The notes under the pieces: generated by a model
What the model saw: only the letters and a program-made list of their open reading frames with translations
Told to the model about the DNA's origin: nothing
The model's database searches: none
Part shown: positions 1 through 11,495 of the stretch, in pieces
How the letters are laid out: every line of letters starts with the position of its first letter
How positions within the stretch are numbered: position 1 is the stretch's first letter
Translations under genes and position numbers: made by a program
DNA from: Owenia fusiformis
Lineage: Eukaryota > Annelida > Polychaeta > Sabellida > Oweniidae
Direction: 5' to 3'
Assembly (NCBI GenBank): GCA_903813345.2
Contig: CAIIXF020000008.1
Coordinates: 27,698,822-27,762,821, forward strand
Length of the DNA stretch: 64,000 nucleotides

Positions 1-568
1 CATACTGCAGCTTTAGACATTCATTAGGTCTTGTATCGGGGATCATCCTATCTAATGAAATACCATCACTTAATGTAGCATTCAAGTTATACTTTGCATC
101 AGGGGGTCTTTCGAATTTAAACAATTTGTTTTGAATCCCTGTTAACGTGTGCCTATATTTCGGCCAGTCCTCGTGACTCGCATTGGCGGCTAGTATCAAC
201 CCTTCTATATCTCCAAGATGTGGTTTAGGTGGAGCAGTTGGAAGATGGGCTGAAGCTGCTATTTTGGACGGGCTGGGGTTATTTACTGCTTTAAGTTTTG
301 ACGTGTTCTTCGGGGGAATAATAGGCTTCGCTGTAATATCCCTAGTGATACCAATTATAGGTGTTGGGTTGACAGTAGATCCATGTTTTTCCAGTTTTTC
401 ATCCCGTTTTTGGGTGATATACTCCGACCTATCGTGGTCCCCTGCTCTCGCGGCACTAATAATGAAGTAGACGGTGGTTATCAAAGAGAGAACGAGAAGC
501 CTCATGCCCCACCTCTGTACCGATCTTGGCCACATTCTCCAAAGTCTATACAGACGCAACATGTACAC
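1..568 (-). CDS. Polypeptide GalNAc-transferase, partial second copy (N-terminal 189 residues)
   Basis: On the minus strand the ATG is at 568 and the frame stays open to the window edge. It encodes the same N-terminus as the complete gene at 6818-11243: a short basic cytoplasmic tail, one signal-anchor membrane segment (about residues 22-41) and a Pro/Lys-rich stem. The catalytic domain would lie left of the window. I cannot tell whether this is a whole second gene, a fragment, or a duplicated contig end. Nothing within the visible part is broken. Confidence 0.75.
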   Translation of the reverse strand, partial: MYMLRLYRLWRMWPRSVQRWGMRLLVLSLITTVYFIISAARAGDHDRSEYITQKRDEKLEKHGSTVNPTPIIGITRDITAKPIIPPKNTSKLKAVNNPSPSKIAASAHLPTAPPKPHLGDIEGLILAANASHEDWPKYRHTLTGIQNKLFKFERPPDAKYNLNATLSDGISLDRMIPDTRPNECLKLQY

Positions 569-820
569 TAACGCAGTAATCCAAACCGATCGGAATATCA
601 GTCACTTACTGTTGGAAGACTGTACGGAATCTCGAAACTTTACTAGTGTCCACTAGTACTTATTGGTCCTTCAGTATTCTATCGCTTACATGATATCAGT
701 TAGTGCTGTACTTTCCCGGGGTATTTTCCTGGTTTTAAACTTCGTACTACATCAGGGCGTGTACATATGTACAAATAATTCGTTTGCCACGAGTACACTA
801 GGTTTATGGTAATACTCCCA
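1..820. repeat. Segmental duplication, left copy (matches 10676-11495)
   Basis: Position 1 corresponds to 10676 and I saw no difference up to 820/11495, where both read AATACTCCCA and then diverge. It covers the first 189 codons of the GalNAc-transferase gene plus about 250 bp of 5' flank. The match runs off the left edge, so the full unit is unknown. Identity that includes non-coding flank means a very recent duplication, gene conversion, or an assembly artefact. Confidence 0.95.
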
Positions 821-1264
821 TACATATATCACTACGCCTAACTTCAAAAGGTCCAAACTTTTAGGGGCTTACTAGTATGTCAGTTGCCTAATGAATAACA
901 CTTTTAGACAATAGACAATTTTATTCTGTACTAGGGTGAAGAAATGAACATTTTGCTGAGTGGCACTTGTCGGTGATACTTTGTTAATCATGTTTCAGTT
1001 TCTGTGACTTTGTCAAAGTTTTTAAAATATGCTTCAGTTTTCCCTTGATAGGTGTGTTATGCCCAGCCTTGAAACATTGGACCCATTGGTATTTATCGTG
1101 GGATATAAATCATATGAAATGATATGATATCATCATTTTATAATACCTCTTGACTTCCATCCCTATATGTAAGTGATTTTGACAATCAATTGTGTCCAAG
1201 GTACCTTCCAATGGTGTTGATGGTGTCAAAGAGTCCGTAAATAATATAATACAGTATATTTCAG
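821..1264. other. Junction between duplicated transferase start and dehydrogenase copy 1
   Basis: No open gene is seen here. In copy 2 the corresponding interval between the transferase start and dehydrogenase exon 5 is about 4.9 kb and holds exons 1-4. Here it is only about 700 bp and I find no match to exons 1-4. Bases 1192-1254 are a shrunken exon-5 relic that ends in the same decayed tail found before exon 5 of copy 2. Confidence 0.6.
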
Positions 1265-4200
1265 ATTTGCAGAGTATGTGTCTGTCAAAAACAGAGCCTA
1301 TGTGTCCAAGGTACCTGCCAATATACCCATGGACGTTGCTCCAATGATGTCATGTGGAGCGCTCACTGCTTATAATGGTGTCGATCTTGTCAAGGAATCA
1401 ATAAAGAAATGGATCAACTGGAAAGGTATACTGGTATAGCAGAGATAAAATTACTTTAAGCTACGTTCACACCAACGGCGCTTTGATGGCGCTTTGATGG
1501 CGCTTTAATGCAGCGTGCGAAGCGGCTTTGCACGCCGCATTAAAGCGCCATCAAAGCGCCGTTGGTGTGAACGGAGCTTAACATACTGTATAATCAGATT
1601 TCAAAGTAACAATTCTATCATGTATTTGATCATCTGTTCGAGATTTGGATGGATGTTATAGACTTACAAAATATGTTGTCCTCCAAAGAGATTGGGTATA
1701 AACTATTCTTCCAGACAAGTTAGTCTCTAATGATCTTTTGGCATTCTGATACTCATAGCATCTCTCTCTGTTGCATCGCTGATTCTCTCCAGAAGGATAG
1801 AGATGGAGAGGGCGTGGCTTACCACGATGATCTTTTGGGGCTCCCCCGAGTTTCCATTTTCCATTTTTTTGCACTTATTTTCTTAGCCCAATACAAACAC
1901 TATGTTATGTTGACAGTTGAAGCCAGTTCTGCAATTTTGACTGATTTTGAGCATTTGGTCTTGCTTCAAGACCCCGCCCGACCCCCCCCCCCCCCTTATC
2001 TACTTTACAAGCTGTTGTTAAAGTAATGGAGGTTTCATTGTCTTGAATTAGGACGTTTTAGCAAATTGGCACCTTGATTATACAAATGTGATGTTATTGT
2101 ATTTAGGAGCTGCTACAGTGTTGATCATTGGTGCCGGAGGTCTAGGTTTGTGGGGTGTTTCTTTGTGCAAAGCAGTCCTTCCAAAAGAGACGAGAATAGC
2201 AGTTGCAGATTTGTCCGTATGCGAATTATCAGTTTAATATTTTTACGCATATCTTACACTAGTGTCTATTTGATTTGGCGTTTTCGCATCTTATACAATG
2301 CCGTGCAGGTCTATGATAAACAAAATCAAGATAAAGAGGTAATATCAAGGCATTCAAATTCCTCCTTTGGGATATTCGTTTACATCTTTTTGATTTTGTT
2401 GTTTTTGAACACAAATGAATTTATACATCAAACAGCTGCTTTGAAATCTCAGAACTTCTATGTAATTTCTTTAACTTGTACAAATGACGTGCGTTTATAT
2501 AGTCGGAGTTCAGAGATTCAAAAATAAGGATGAAAGATTTAAACTTTATTATTTTTTCTGGTCATATTGTAGTCTGAAAAACTTGAATCTTCCAAAGCAA
2601 TTGGCGCTGATATTACGATATTATGGGATCTTAAAGGTGAGTGCAGCCTCAGTTACATAAATTCAAGCTTTTACTAACTAGGTTTGGATAAAATTAACAC
2701 TCAACGTTAAGTCAATCTTCCAACTTTCAAATTTTTTTACTTCACATTGTCTTCGCTTAATTATCGTATAAAAGAAGAAGGTACGAAGTCTGAAACAAAG
2801 TTAATTTACTTAATTTAACTATAGTTTTCCTTTTCCCTACCAAAATAGGACCACCACACTTGCTCCAATTCATTTGAGTTTTAAAGCATCTTACTTTCCA
2901 CTATTCTCTTTCTATGTACATTGTACATATATAAACCCTTATGGATTCCATATTTTCCCAACTCTCATCCTATCTTTCTTTTCATTCTCATCAATTTCTG
3001 ATGACAATCTTATTTCCTTTACTCGTTCGTTGATTCACACATTTTCCTATTGTTGTTCTAATGTATATTTCCAACCCACATTATGTTTTATAAATATACT
3101 GTACAATATATATATTGTTGAGATTGAATGTACTAGAATAATTTATTTTCTTTGAAGATGATACAGCAACAACCATTGAAAAGACTAAGAAAGCTCTTGG
3201 TGGTTTGGCGGAATCATCCATTGATTTCGTAGGCAATCCGTCCACGCTGAAAACTGCAGTGCATGTATCAGCTAAGGTTAGTAAAACAATAATGAATCGT
3301 GAATACACAAAGGTAATTCCTTTAATTAAGGCTGTGATTTTGGGGTTTTTCTGCAAACATATGTGTAAATGAACACTTTATTCAATGCTATTCTAATTTT
3401 ACCAACTGTGTCACACAAAATAAAACTGAAAACCCTGGTGTGATGGCTGTATCTAAGCAAGCGTTACTACAGAGAAAAAATGCATAATAAAAAAACTGAA
3501 AAAACTGAGTTATTTTTCATTGTTACATCATGGAGAATTTATCAACAATTTTACACACTGTAGGGAGCAACAGTAGCAGTCGTCGGTCTATTTGGTGGAG
3601 CTGCCACTATTCCAGTTCCATTCTTCCCAATGAAAATACTCAATGTCGTTGGTACATACACAGGGTCCACTGTACATTTTAAAGAACTACTGGAAATTGT
3701 AGATAAGAATAAGGTATGGTTGTACTTTTGATTGATGAAATAACAATTATCAGATCATTAATTAGCTACTCTTGGATGTTGATTTCTTGCTTATTTTTCT
3801 AATCACATTTAAAACGTTTAAATAGCTATTCTAAAATATACATGTAGTTGTATATGTATTGCTTATATTGTTTACAAGGCATGTGGTACCCCTAAATTTT
3901 TGTTTTCGTGATAATTGAATGAATGTGCATGTTTTAAACAAGACGCCAGTTAAAACTCGTTCCACCTTTTTCATTAATTAACTACTTTCAATTTTTCTGT
4001 TCACAATATCATAATGATTTACATCTGGTAAGACTACAATGAATCTAGGTCAAAGTCATTCTGATTTACCAGAATTTCAAAAGCTATTCCAAGGAATAGC
4101 ATACTAGACTTTAACGGCCAAAGTGGCTTAAATTTTGGCCTATGATATCACATGAGAGCATCTGTGTTTCTTCAGGAAATCAAAAGGTCGAGCAAATGTA

Positions 4201-4387
4201 AGTACAAACTTGAAAGAACAGCTTTAAAATACAATAGCATAACTGTATTACATTCTGTCTTTCTTTCTTATTTCAGATTGTTGGGCCAACGATATTCCAT
4301 TACAAACTCGAGGATGTAAACGAAATATTTAGAAAACTAAAGAACAGAGAAATAAATGGAAGGGCCATCTTAGAATTTGACGATTAG
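1265..4387 (+). CDS. Zinc-type alcohol dehydrogenase-like protein, copy 1 (exons 5-10 only)
   Basis: Medium-chain dehydrogenase/reductase. Exons are 1265-1425, 2107-2216, 2573-2636, 3158-3276, 3564-3713 and 4277-4387. Each has the same length and phase as its partner in copy 2, with GT-AG borders and no stop before TAG at 4385-4387. Visible parts are the segment carrying the likely third zinc ligand (MMSCGALTAYNG), the Rossmann glycine motif VLIIGAGGLGLW, and a strand ending VADLS whose Asp suggests NAD preference. The catalytic N-terminal half (first Cys, GHE) and structural-zinc cysteines are missing because exons 1-4 are not in the 445 bp before exon 5. They either lie left of the inserted transferase copy or were lost. 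Splice sites, frame and poly(A) signal are intact, so this is a 5'-truncated gene or a very young pseudogene. Exon 6 differs from copy 2 at 5 of 37 residues, so the dehydrogenase duplication is older than the transferase duplication. Confidence 0.85.
1457..1580. repeat. 124-bp near-perfect snapback palindrome
   Basis: The arms begin TAAGCTACGTTCACACCAAC and end with its near complement GTTGGTGTGAACGGAGCTTA. The arms consist of GGCGCTTTGATG/GCGCTTTAATGC blocks, and the left arm carries one extra 11-bp block. It lies in the intron after exon 5 of dehydrogenase copy 1, is far more GC-rich than its surroundings, and is probably a foldback MITE. Confidence 0.9.
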
Positions 4388-5416
4388 ATCAGAGGCATAT
4401 AAAATACAATCCAATAAAACGTTGTATGCAATCAGATATAGAGTACATAAAGGAAATATACGCATGCGCCTCACTCGATCATACACTGCCTTGATAAAAT
4501 GACAGGGGATAATCTTTGAACTTGCCAAGTTTGGTTCATGAGTGTGTCCAGTGGAAAATGATTGCTCTAAAATAGCAGTTAATACTATATTCTAGTCACT
4601 AAGCGGTGACATCACCTAGTGTAAACATTGTCACATGACATTTCTCCATAGAATCCGGCATAGAATTAACATGAAAATATGTAAATGGCATTGGCTAGGG
4701 AAGAAGAATTAACTATCAAATAAAAAAACGTTGAAATATTTCCTACGTATATAGTTTTATTTTTGAAGTCTACTTGTACATAACTATAAATAAAATTTCT
4801 AATCATTAATTATTTGCCGGCTGAACCGATAAAGTATATAAAAAGAAATACGATATACCAAAATATGCAATTTTATATACATAATATGTAACAATATATG
4901 CAATACTTGTAAGGCTTGTATACACCTGAAACCAAAGAGGATCGGCTCCCAGGGTCCCAATTCGATATTCGACCTTGACCTTGATTGATGACAACATTGA
5001 CAATGTCATTTTTTCTGATATTATAAATGGCTATAAAATCATAATCAGCAATCAAAGATGTGAACTAATATCTTGATCACTTGTGTGCTTGCCTAATATA
5101 CTCATGAAACAATATATATAATACTTGTGGACACATGAAACTTAATGCCACAAAAATATAAAGACAGAGATTCTATGATGATATATGGCGCATTATATGA
5201 CCGGAAATTTCATTCTGTTGAATAGAATCGAGGTCTTTGTAACATTCTAAATGATAAGCAACCCAGAAAACAACTAGATATTTGCATTTAGGAAAAATGG
5301 TCATGCACACTAGTATACATGTACACGTTAAACAATGCAATAATTGTCTACACATGAAATGATCGATAAAACTGTTTATCATATTTTCCGAAAAAATACA
5401 TCTAGGTATAGTTTAT
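4388..5416. other. Intergenic DNA with a relic MITE (4938 to about 5100)
   Basis: This lies between two convergent 3' ends. No coding signal is seen. From 4938 the sequence matches the left part of the elements at 8086-8367 and 28596-28889 (AGGATCGGCTCCCAGGGTCC, then a CGATATTCGACCTTGAC-like stretch). The rest is unique AT-rich DNA. Confidence 0.55.
4413..4418 (+). other. Poly(A) signal of dehydrogenase copy 1
   Basis: AATAAA lies 26 bp after the stop codon at 4387. It fits the 3' end of the upstream gene and shows that copy 1 keeps its terminator region. Confidence 0.6.
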
Positions 5417-6530
5417 GAACTATCTTGCTTCATAGGCTTAAGTATAGGAACTATCTTGCTTCATAGGCTTAAGTATATGAACTATCTTGCTTCATAGGCT
5501 TAAGTATATGAACTATCTTGCTTCATAGGCTTAAAGTCCCCGTCTAAAGTTTAAAAATATTTTTTTTATCATTCATTTACTATTTGTCAGGACTTAAAAA
5601 GTGATTTTAGAGATTTTTGAACATAAAAAAAATTTTGAAAAAAAAGTTGTGAGCAATTCATTTCTCAAATATTCAAATTTCCCGCCATTTTTGAAAAAAA
5701 GTTGAAATTTCTTAATCATCAAATATTTCTTAATGCATTTCAAAAAAGATCTTTTTAACACCAATGCAAAGATTGAACAAAAGACACACTATTTCAATAA
5801 TAAAATGTCATATTTAATGGGCCACTTCAATGTTTTAGCTTATCAAAAATATTTTGAAACATTAGTGATGTCACTAAGGTAACAAAAACTTTTTGAAAAA
5901 AATTGAATTTTTTTTTCGATGTCAATCTTTTCTAAATATGCTAGACTTTCATAAAAAACCAATGTTGATTGTCTAACCAGGTTAAAAGGAAGAATAAATT
6001 ATGTTTTAGATATCATTGTACCATTGGTTTCTATGAGAACTAAAATTTTGAAATGCATTTTTCTCAGAACCATTTTCATGCACTGATAAGTTCATTTCTC
6101 GCTTGTTTATGAACCGATTTTCTTAATTTTTTCGGCAAAAAACATGGGAGGATGTATTCTATGCATTGGTATGAATTGTGGCTAATTAGAAGATATGAGT
6201 GACCTCTAAAAGTTGGTTTTAAATAAATTCACAAATTTTGGAACAAAAAGTCTATCAAAAACCACTTTTTGAAATTAAAAAAAAAAGTTTCACATATCAC
6301 ACTTTCATAACATTGGATAAGACTACAATATAAGCCAAAGTGGTTTAAACTTTACATGGGGCCTTTAAGTATATGAACTATCTTGCTTCATAGGCTTAAG
6401 TATATGAACTATCTTGCTTCATAGGCTTAAGTATATGAACTATCTTGCTTCATAGGCTTAATTATAGGAACTATCTTGCTTCATAGGCTTAAGTATATGA
6501 ACTATCTTGCTTCATAGGCTTAAGTATAGG
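5417..6530. repeat. 31-bp satellite array split by a transposon
   Basis: The unit GAACTATCTTGCTTCATAGG plus CTTAAGTATAT is repeated head to tail, about four copies at 5417-5534 and about five at 6367-6530. The copies are almost identical. Each unit carries a CTTAAG, and one such TTAA was the target of the element at 5535-6364. The right end of the array adjoins the TA-flanked element at 6527. Confidence 0.95.
5535..6364. mobile_element. TTAA-flanked non-autonomous DNA transposon (piggyBac-like MITE)
   Basis: The 830-bp insert is bounded by TTAA at 5531-5534 and 6365-6368. Its ends are inverted: left AGTCCCCGTCTAAAGTTTAAA, right complement AGGCCCCATGTAAAGTTTAAAC. It has no transposase reading frame and is AT-rich inside. 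TTAA target duplication is the hallmark of piggyBac elements. The same terminus occurs alone at 11874 onward. Confidence 0.85.
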
Positions 6531-6756
6531 GTGACCCAAAATGAATGCAACCCATGAATGTCCTTTTAATTTCTATAACCACTAAAGATAAATGCTTCAT
6601 TCTTCACTCAGATCAACCTGAGGTGATGACAAATAAGTTTAATTATTTGTTATCACCTCAGCTTGTGACATAAATGAGAAATGAAGCATATTCTATATTA
6701 TTGGTTATAGAAATTACAAGCACGTGTGTGGGTTGCATTCATTTTGGGCCACACTG
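6527..6756. mobile_element. TA-flanked foldback MITE
   Basis: It is about 230 bp, almost entirely palindromic: the left end TAGGGTGACCCAAAATGAAT pairs with the complement of the right end, CAGTGTGGCCCAAAATGAAT. The centre, around GACAAATAAGTTTAATTATTTG, is the hairpin turn. TA flanks both ends. It is non-coding and suggests the Tc1/mariner superfamily. Confidence 0.8.
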
Positions 6757-6817
6757 TATCAAGTCGTTAGATAAAACAGGCGAATAAAAATGTTATACTC
6801 TGTCGTCTTTCACTCTG

Positions 6818-9800
6818 CTAAATTGTTCCAGTGCCATTTGTATGAGTTTCAAAATCGAGCTTATAAGTAAACCTCCATTCTTGGAAACTATTATCTTGTT
6901 GGCACCTTCCTACTTGCGGGATCTGTTGTCCTTTATACGGTTCTAAAATGTTGGTGACTTGTTCCATACAGAAAGTGTATAATTGATTGTCCATGTATGT
7001 CTGGACCTGTACTTTCCCAGTTTCCGCACTCCAGCCCTGCATCAACGACCACAGGCCCTGTTCGTAAATATCGGCCTCCAATTTACATTTTTTGAGCACT
7101 AAAAATGGCGATGGCATTTTCACTTCGACGCATAGTTCTCCAAACATTAGTCTCCCACTTTTAGTAATTTTGAAATAATTTTCAGGAATTATTTTATGAA
7201 AGTAACACTGATTTGTCATTGCTATATACAGCAGGCCGTCACTAGCTTGTTTGGGAAACCAGCACATGGAAGACGCTAGACTAGTAATCTCCCCGTAGAA
7301 CACCGCGTCCATGGGCGGTAAAGGTAGGTTTGGAATGATATTATCTACAAACCATTCAAAAGGTTTACAAGACAACTCTTTCCTCAGTGTTTTTCTTTTC
7401 TCTAGTGAAGCCATTTCTGCATTGTTTAACTTCGCGTCCCTTTTCTCTTTATGTGTCCTTGTCGTTGCGTAAAAATACTTTTTATGGTCATCCATAAATG
7501 TTTCAGCTATTCTTATGAGATTTTTCTGAAGGACCGTATCCTTCCCAAGTTCACCGAATCCATAGGTGAATTCTTTAAACGCATGTGCCACTCTGGAACA
7601 CGGCAGCGTCAGCACTTTTCCGCCACACAACCAAGTTCTGAGTGACAACTCTATGTTCTCTCCACCCCAGATATCCATTCCTGCAAAATATTAATCATAT
7701 TTCAATAATTCATACTATAATATTAGGTTACTTTATATGCAATACGACAAAATTATGCTCTGACTATACCAGGAGGAAGTATAAGTTGTCACTCGTTATT
7801 TTTTGTAACTGAAATGCCCTACAAAATTTCCCTGCTCACCACCCTAACTTCCTTTTTCGAGGGAATACAATATATGTTTTGAGAAACAGTAAAGGGCCCG
7901 TGAGGCAAATTAGAAGGTGGTGTCAAATGATATCGACTTATCTCTCAATCCAAGATTTTAGATGTAGTAAACAATGTATGCTATACTGTATGTAGAACAA
8001 AATCGTCCTCTTCGAATATGTAATAAAACAAAATCATCAAGATTGTTTCCCGCCATCTATTCTTACTTCTTTGAACCCGATGCAAAGAGGATTGTCTCCC
8101 AGAATGCAAATCTCGATATTTTCCAACAATGAAAATGTCAGAATGTCGTTACTGTCTGACATTAAGTAAACTGGTTATAAATTAATAATCAGCAATCAAA
8201 ACGATTTGGGCAAATATCTTGATCACTTCTGTGTTTTGAATTTTCTTTGTAATGTAATAAGACCCAAAACTCGCGATTCAAAATCTGATTTGAAAATCAC
8301 GACATCCTTCAAAGCCGGATTCCTTGTTGGAGAATATCGAATTGCGTCCCTGGGAGCCAATCCTCCTTGAATCTGACGTATGTATCTGAACCAGCATCAC
8401 GTGCATGACAAAGAGGGACAATTTGTTACTGCATGCTTATTTCGTGCAATAATTTAATCATAATACATACCTAACATGTCAACAATTTGACATGCAGAAC
8501 TTTACATTTTCACTCAATATAGCGCTGCTACAGAATACTTTCGGGAACTATATTCCAAGTTTTAAACATTGATTTAAAACTTTTAAACTCCAAAAAGTGG
8601 AGGGATACAATTGTGTACTGGCGGCCCTGTAAGAAGGAAGACCATACCATAGTTATTCGCGATTATCAATATCACTGTTCCCAACTAGTTACTTTGACGT
8701 AACGAGTTCGGTAAGTTTAATTTTTTCCTCGGTTAAAACCAATATTAAGTTAAATTGTAAATTGTGATTTGGCTTAAATTTAGAGAATATAGTCTAGTTT
8801 AAAAATATACACGCGGTTGGGAATCTAGTTTTTAAATGAAGCCACAATTGATTCATATATACAGTCATATAGTCTCTGGCTTTTATAACATTGACGTAAG
8901 TCAACGTCAAAGTAACATTCTTGGTAATATTATATATTCTAGACGAAGTCAATTTAACAAAAGCGAGGGACTAATTATATGGATTGTAGCTTCTTTTAAT
9001 AACAAAATCCCACACCTAACATGCCTAAGGTCTATTCTCAAACAAGACTATATCCTCTAACTTATAATCTGCAACTTGACTTAAAATCGTGAAAACAAAA
9101 CATTACCGAACTAAAACTAAAGCAGTTACGCCATTTTGTTACGTTGACGGCACCTCAGTTGTAGTTGTGGAACAGTGAATACGCAAACATGATATATTGT
9201 CATAGCACTGTTGTTGATGGATGTACATAACTAGTTTATATTTTAATCTAATTATAGCATTTGTTAATTAATACACTTTCTGAGTAAGATGTCGTCATTT
9301 AACTAAGAAGTACAGTAAACATGTAATTTCTATAAGTTGATACCTTCATCGAAAGCTCCAATGTGAAAGAAATAGTCCCTCTGCACGGCAATTGCACAAC
9401 CGACAAGTGAAGGTGTGTAGATAGGGTCAATTGGTGACTTCAACCTTTTCGTCTCGTGCTCACCCAACTTGATCCATCGGTAACTGAAACAACAGGGAAC
9501 AATGTTATGCCCAGTGGTCACAGTATGCAATGCGATTACGTATCTGTTGTAAGTAAGACATACCCGTAGCCAGGATTTGCCAAGGGGGTCACTTTTGACA
9601 ATTTGGTTCCAAAAATGGCCAAAATCACTTAAAAGTGTTCAGAATGATGAAAAACTGCAATGTTTTGAAAGAACTTTTGGCCAGGGGGGGGGGGGTCGCT
9701 CGAACCCATCGACCCCCCCCCCCCCCGGCTACAGGCCTGCAAGATGTATAGATAGCAATCTTATTAATTAATTTTACTCATCTGCCAAAATGGGAAAATT

Positions 9801-11243
9801 ACGTCAATACAATAGTTGTTTGGTTAAGACAATATTTATTTGCATTTTTTGGATCAGTCAAAATGTCTGCAGGAAATACTAGCATAATACTCATTCAAGT
9901 TGAGCATTTTTACTATAAAGAATCATTTCTGAAGAGGGTTGGACACTTTCAATTAGCTACAATTATATTTTAAGGTCGTTTCAGCACAGAAATTGATTGA
10001 TTGATTAATTAATTTATGATTGATGTGCATTTTAGTTATGAACAAAATGTTAATTGATTACATCATAATTAGAATTATTAGATAACAATTTCAAATGTAT
10101 TTCATGGTATAAAAATAGCTTTCAATTAAAGTGTTCAGTAGGATTTGATTGCATTGTGGCCTCGTACATGTAGGCTATAAATAACCTGAATGAACGTTAT
10201 GACACGAACTTAACTTACTTAAGATCCCAACTCATTATTCCGATATTGTTGCCGCCTGTAATACCATATTTGATTGTCTGGGCATCAATATCATCAACCA
10301 ATGGCTGCACTACGACGTGAGGATCTCTTTTAATCTGGGAAAGAATTTCCTCCAGCCAATTGTTATTGGCCTCAGTATGCGAATCAAGGAATATGATGAC
10401 GTCACCAGTGGCGGCTCGGGCACCTTGCATCCGAGATCTGATAAGCCCCTGTCTGACGTCATGGCGGATTAATCTCACTTTTGGTAAATGTATCAGATAA
10501 TCCCATAATGGATCGCGGAGATATTCTTCCTCATTAGCATCATCCACTAGAATTATGTCCGCCAGAAGTTTTGGAGGAGACCTATTGAGTATACTGTGTA
10601 CAGTTCGTAATAACATGGAGAGTGATTCAAAATAGAATGGAATGATGACACTGGCCCTAGGCAAATCATCAATCTCATACTGCAGCTTTAGACATTCATT
10701 AGGTCTTGTATCGGGGATCATCCTATCTAATGAAATACCATCACTTAATGTAGCATTCAAGTTATACTTTGCATCAGGGGGTCTTTCGAATTTAAACAAT
10801 TTGTTTTGAATCCCTGTTAACGTGTGCCTATATTTCGGCCAGTCCTCGTGACTCGCATTGGCGGCTAGTATCAACCCTTCTATATCTCCAAGATGTGGTT
10901 TAGGTGGAGCAGTTGGAAGATGGGCTGAAGCTGCTATTTTGGACGGGCTGGGGTTATTTACTGCTTTAAGTTTTGACGTGTTCTTCGGGGGAATAATAGG
11001 CTTCGCTGTAATATCCCTAGTGATACCAATTATAGGTGTTGGGTTGACAGTAGATCCATGTTTTTCCAGTTTTTCATCCCGTTTTTGGGTGATATACTCC
11101 GACCTATCGTGGTCCCCTGCTCTCGCGGCACTAATAATGAAGTAGACGGTGGTTATCAAAGAGAGAACGAGAAGCCTCATGCCCCACCTCTGTACCGATC
11201 TTGGCCACATTCTCCAAAGTCTATACAGACGCAACATGTACAC
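6818..11243 (-). CDS. Polypeptide N-acetylgalactosaminyltransferase-like protein
   Basis: Type II Golgi glycosyltransferase expected to move GalNAc from UDP-GalNAc to Ser/Thr of mucin-type proteins. Three exons on the minus strand, 10219-11243, 9344-9483 and 6818-7680, join in frame to 675 residues. In order: signal anchor (about 22-41), Pro/Lys-rich stem, and a GT-A catalytic domain from about 190 with the metal-binding triad in FLDSHTEANNNW (DSH at 287-289). Exons 2-3 encode the Gal/GalNAc motif WGGENIELSLRTWLCGG and the histidine-containing SRVAHAFK, where typical members read VGHxFR. The C-terminal ricin-like region is weak: it keeps some cysteines and one QEW, with no clear triple repeat. 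DSHTE replaces the usual DSHCE. The start is the first ATG before the anchor. The family is certain; the subtype and activity are not. The first exon and 5' flank are duplicated at 1-820. Confidence 0.92.
8086..8367. mobile_element. MITE in transferase intron 2
   Basis: The left end AGAGGATTGTCTCCCAGAAT is inverted against the right end CGTCCCTGGGAGCCAATCCT, with a CGATATT stretch just inside each end. The family recurs at 4938 and 28596-28889. The remaining intron (7681-9343) shows no coding signal. Confidence 0.7.
9564..9739. repeat. Snapback repeat with long G and C tracts (GTAGCC...GGCTACAGGC family)
   Basis: It starts CCGTAGCCAGGATTTGCC and ends GGCTACAGGCCTGC, with a run of G near 9684 and of C near 9713 that pair. 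Relatives are at 20231-20333 and 52091-52240, with fragments near 49080-49250 and 57361-57470. It lies in intron 1 of the transferase. Confidence 0.7.
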
Positions 11244-11495
11244 TAACGCAGTAATCCAAACCGATCGGAATATCAGTCACTTACTGTTGGAAGACTGTAC
11301 GGAATCTCGAAACTTTACTAGTGTCCACTAGTACTTATTGGTCCTTCAGTATTCTATCGCTTACATGATATCAGTTAGTGCTGTACTTTCCCGGGGTATT
11401 TTCCTGGTTTTAAACTTCGTACTACATCAGGGCGTGTACATATGTACAAATAATTCGTTTGCCACGAGTACACTAGGTTTATGGTAATACTCCCA
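10676..11495. repeat. Segmental duplication, right copy (matches 1-820)
   Basis: This is the partner of 1-820. It spans most of transferase exon 1 and about 250 bp of its 5' flank. The shared sequence stops abruptly after AATACTCCCA in both copies. Confidence 0.95.

Noticed and set aside
5417-6530. CRISPR array (31-bp repeats)
   Set aside because: The repeats are directly contiguous with no spacers, and this is a eukaryotic locus.
10858-11145. Plus-strand 95-codon frame over the transferase start, also at 183-470
   Set aside because: It is the shadow of transferase exon 1 on the other strand. The minus frame continues through splice sites to a complete enzyme.
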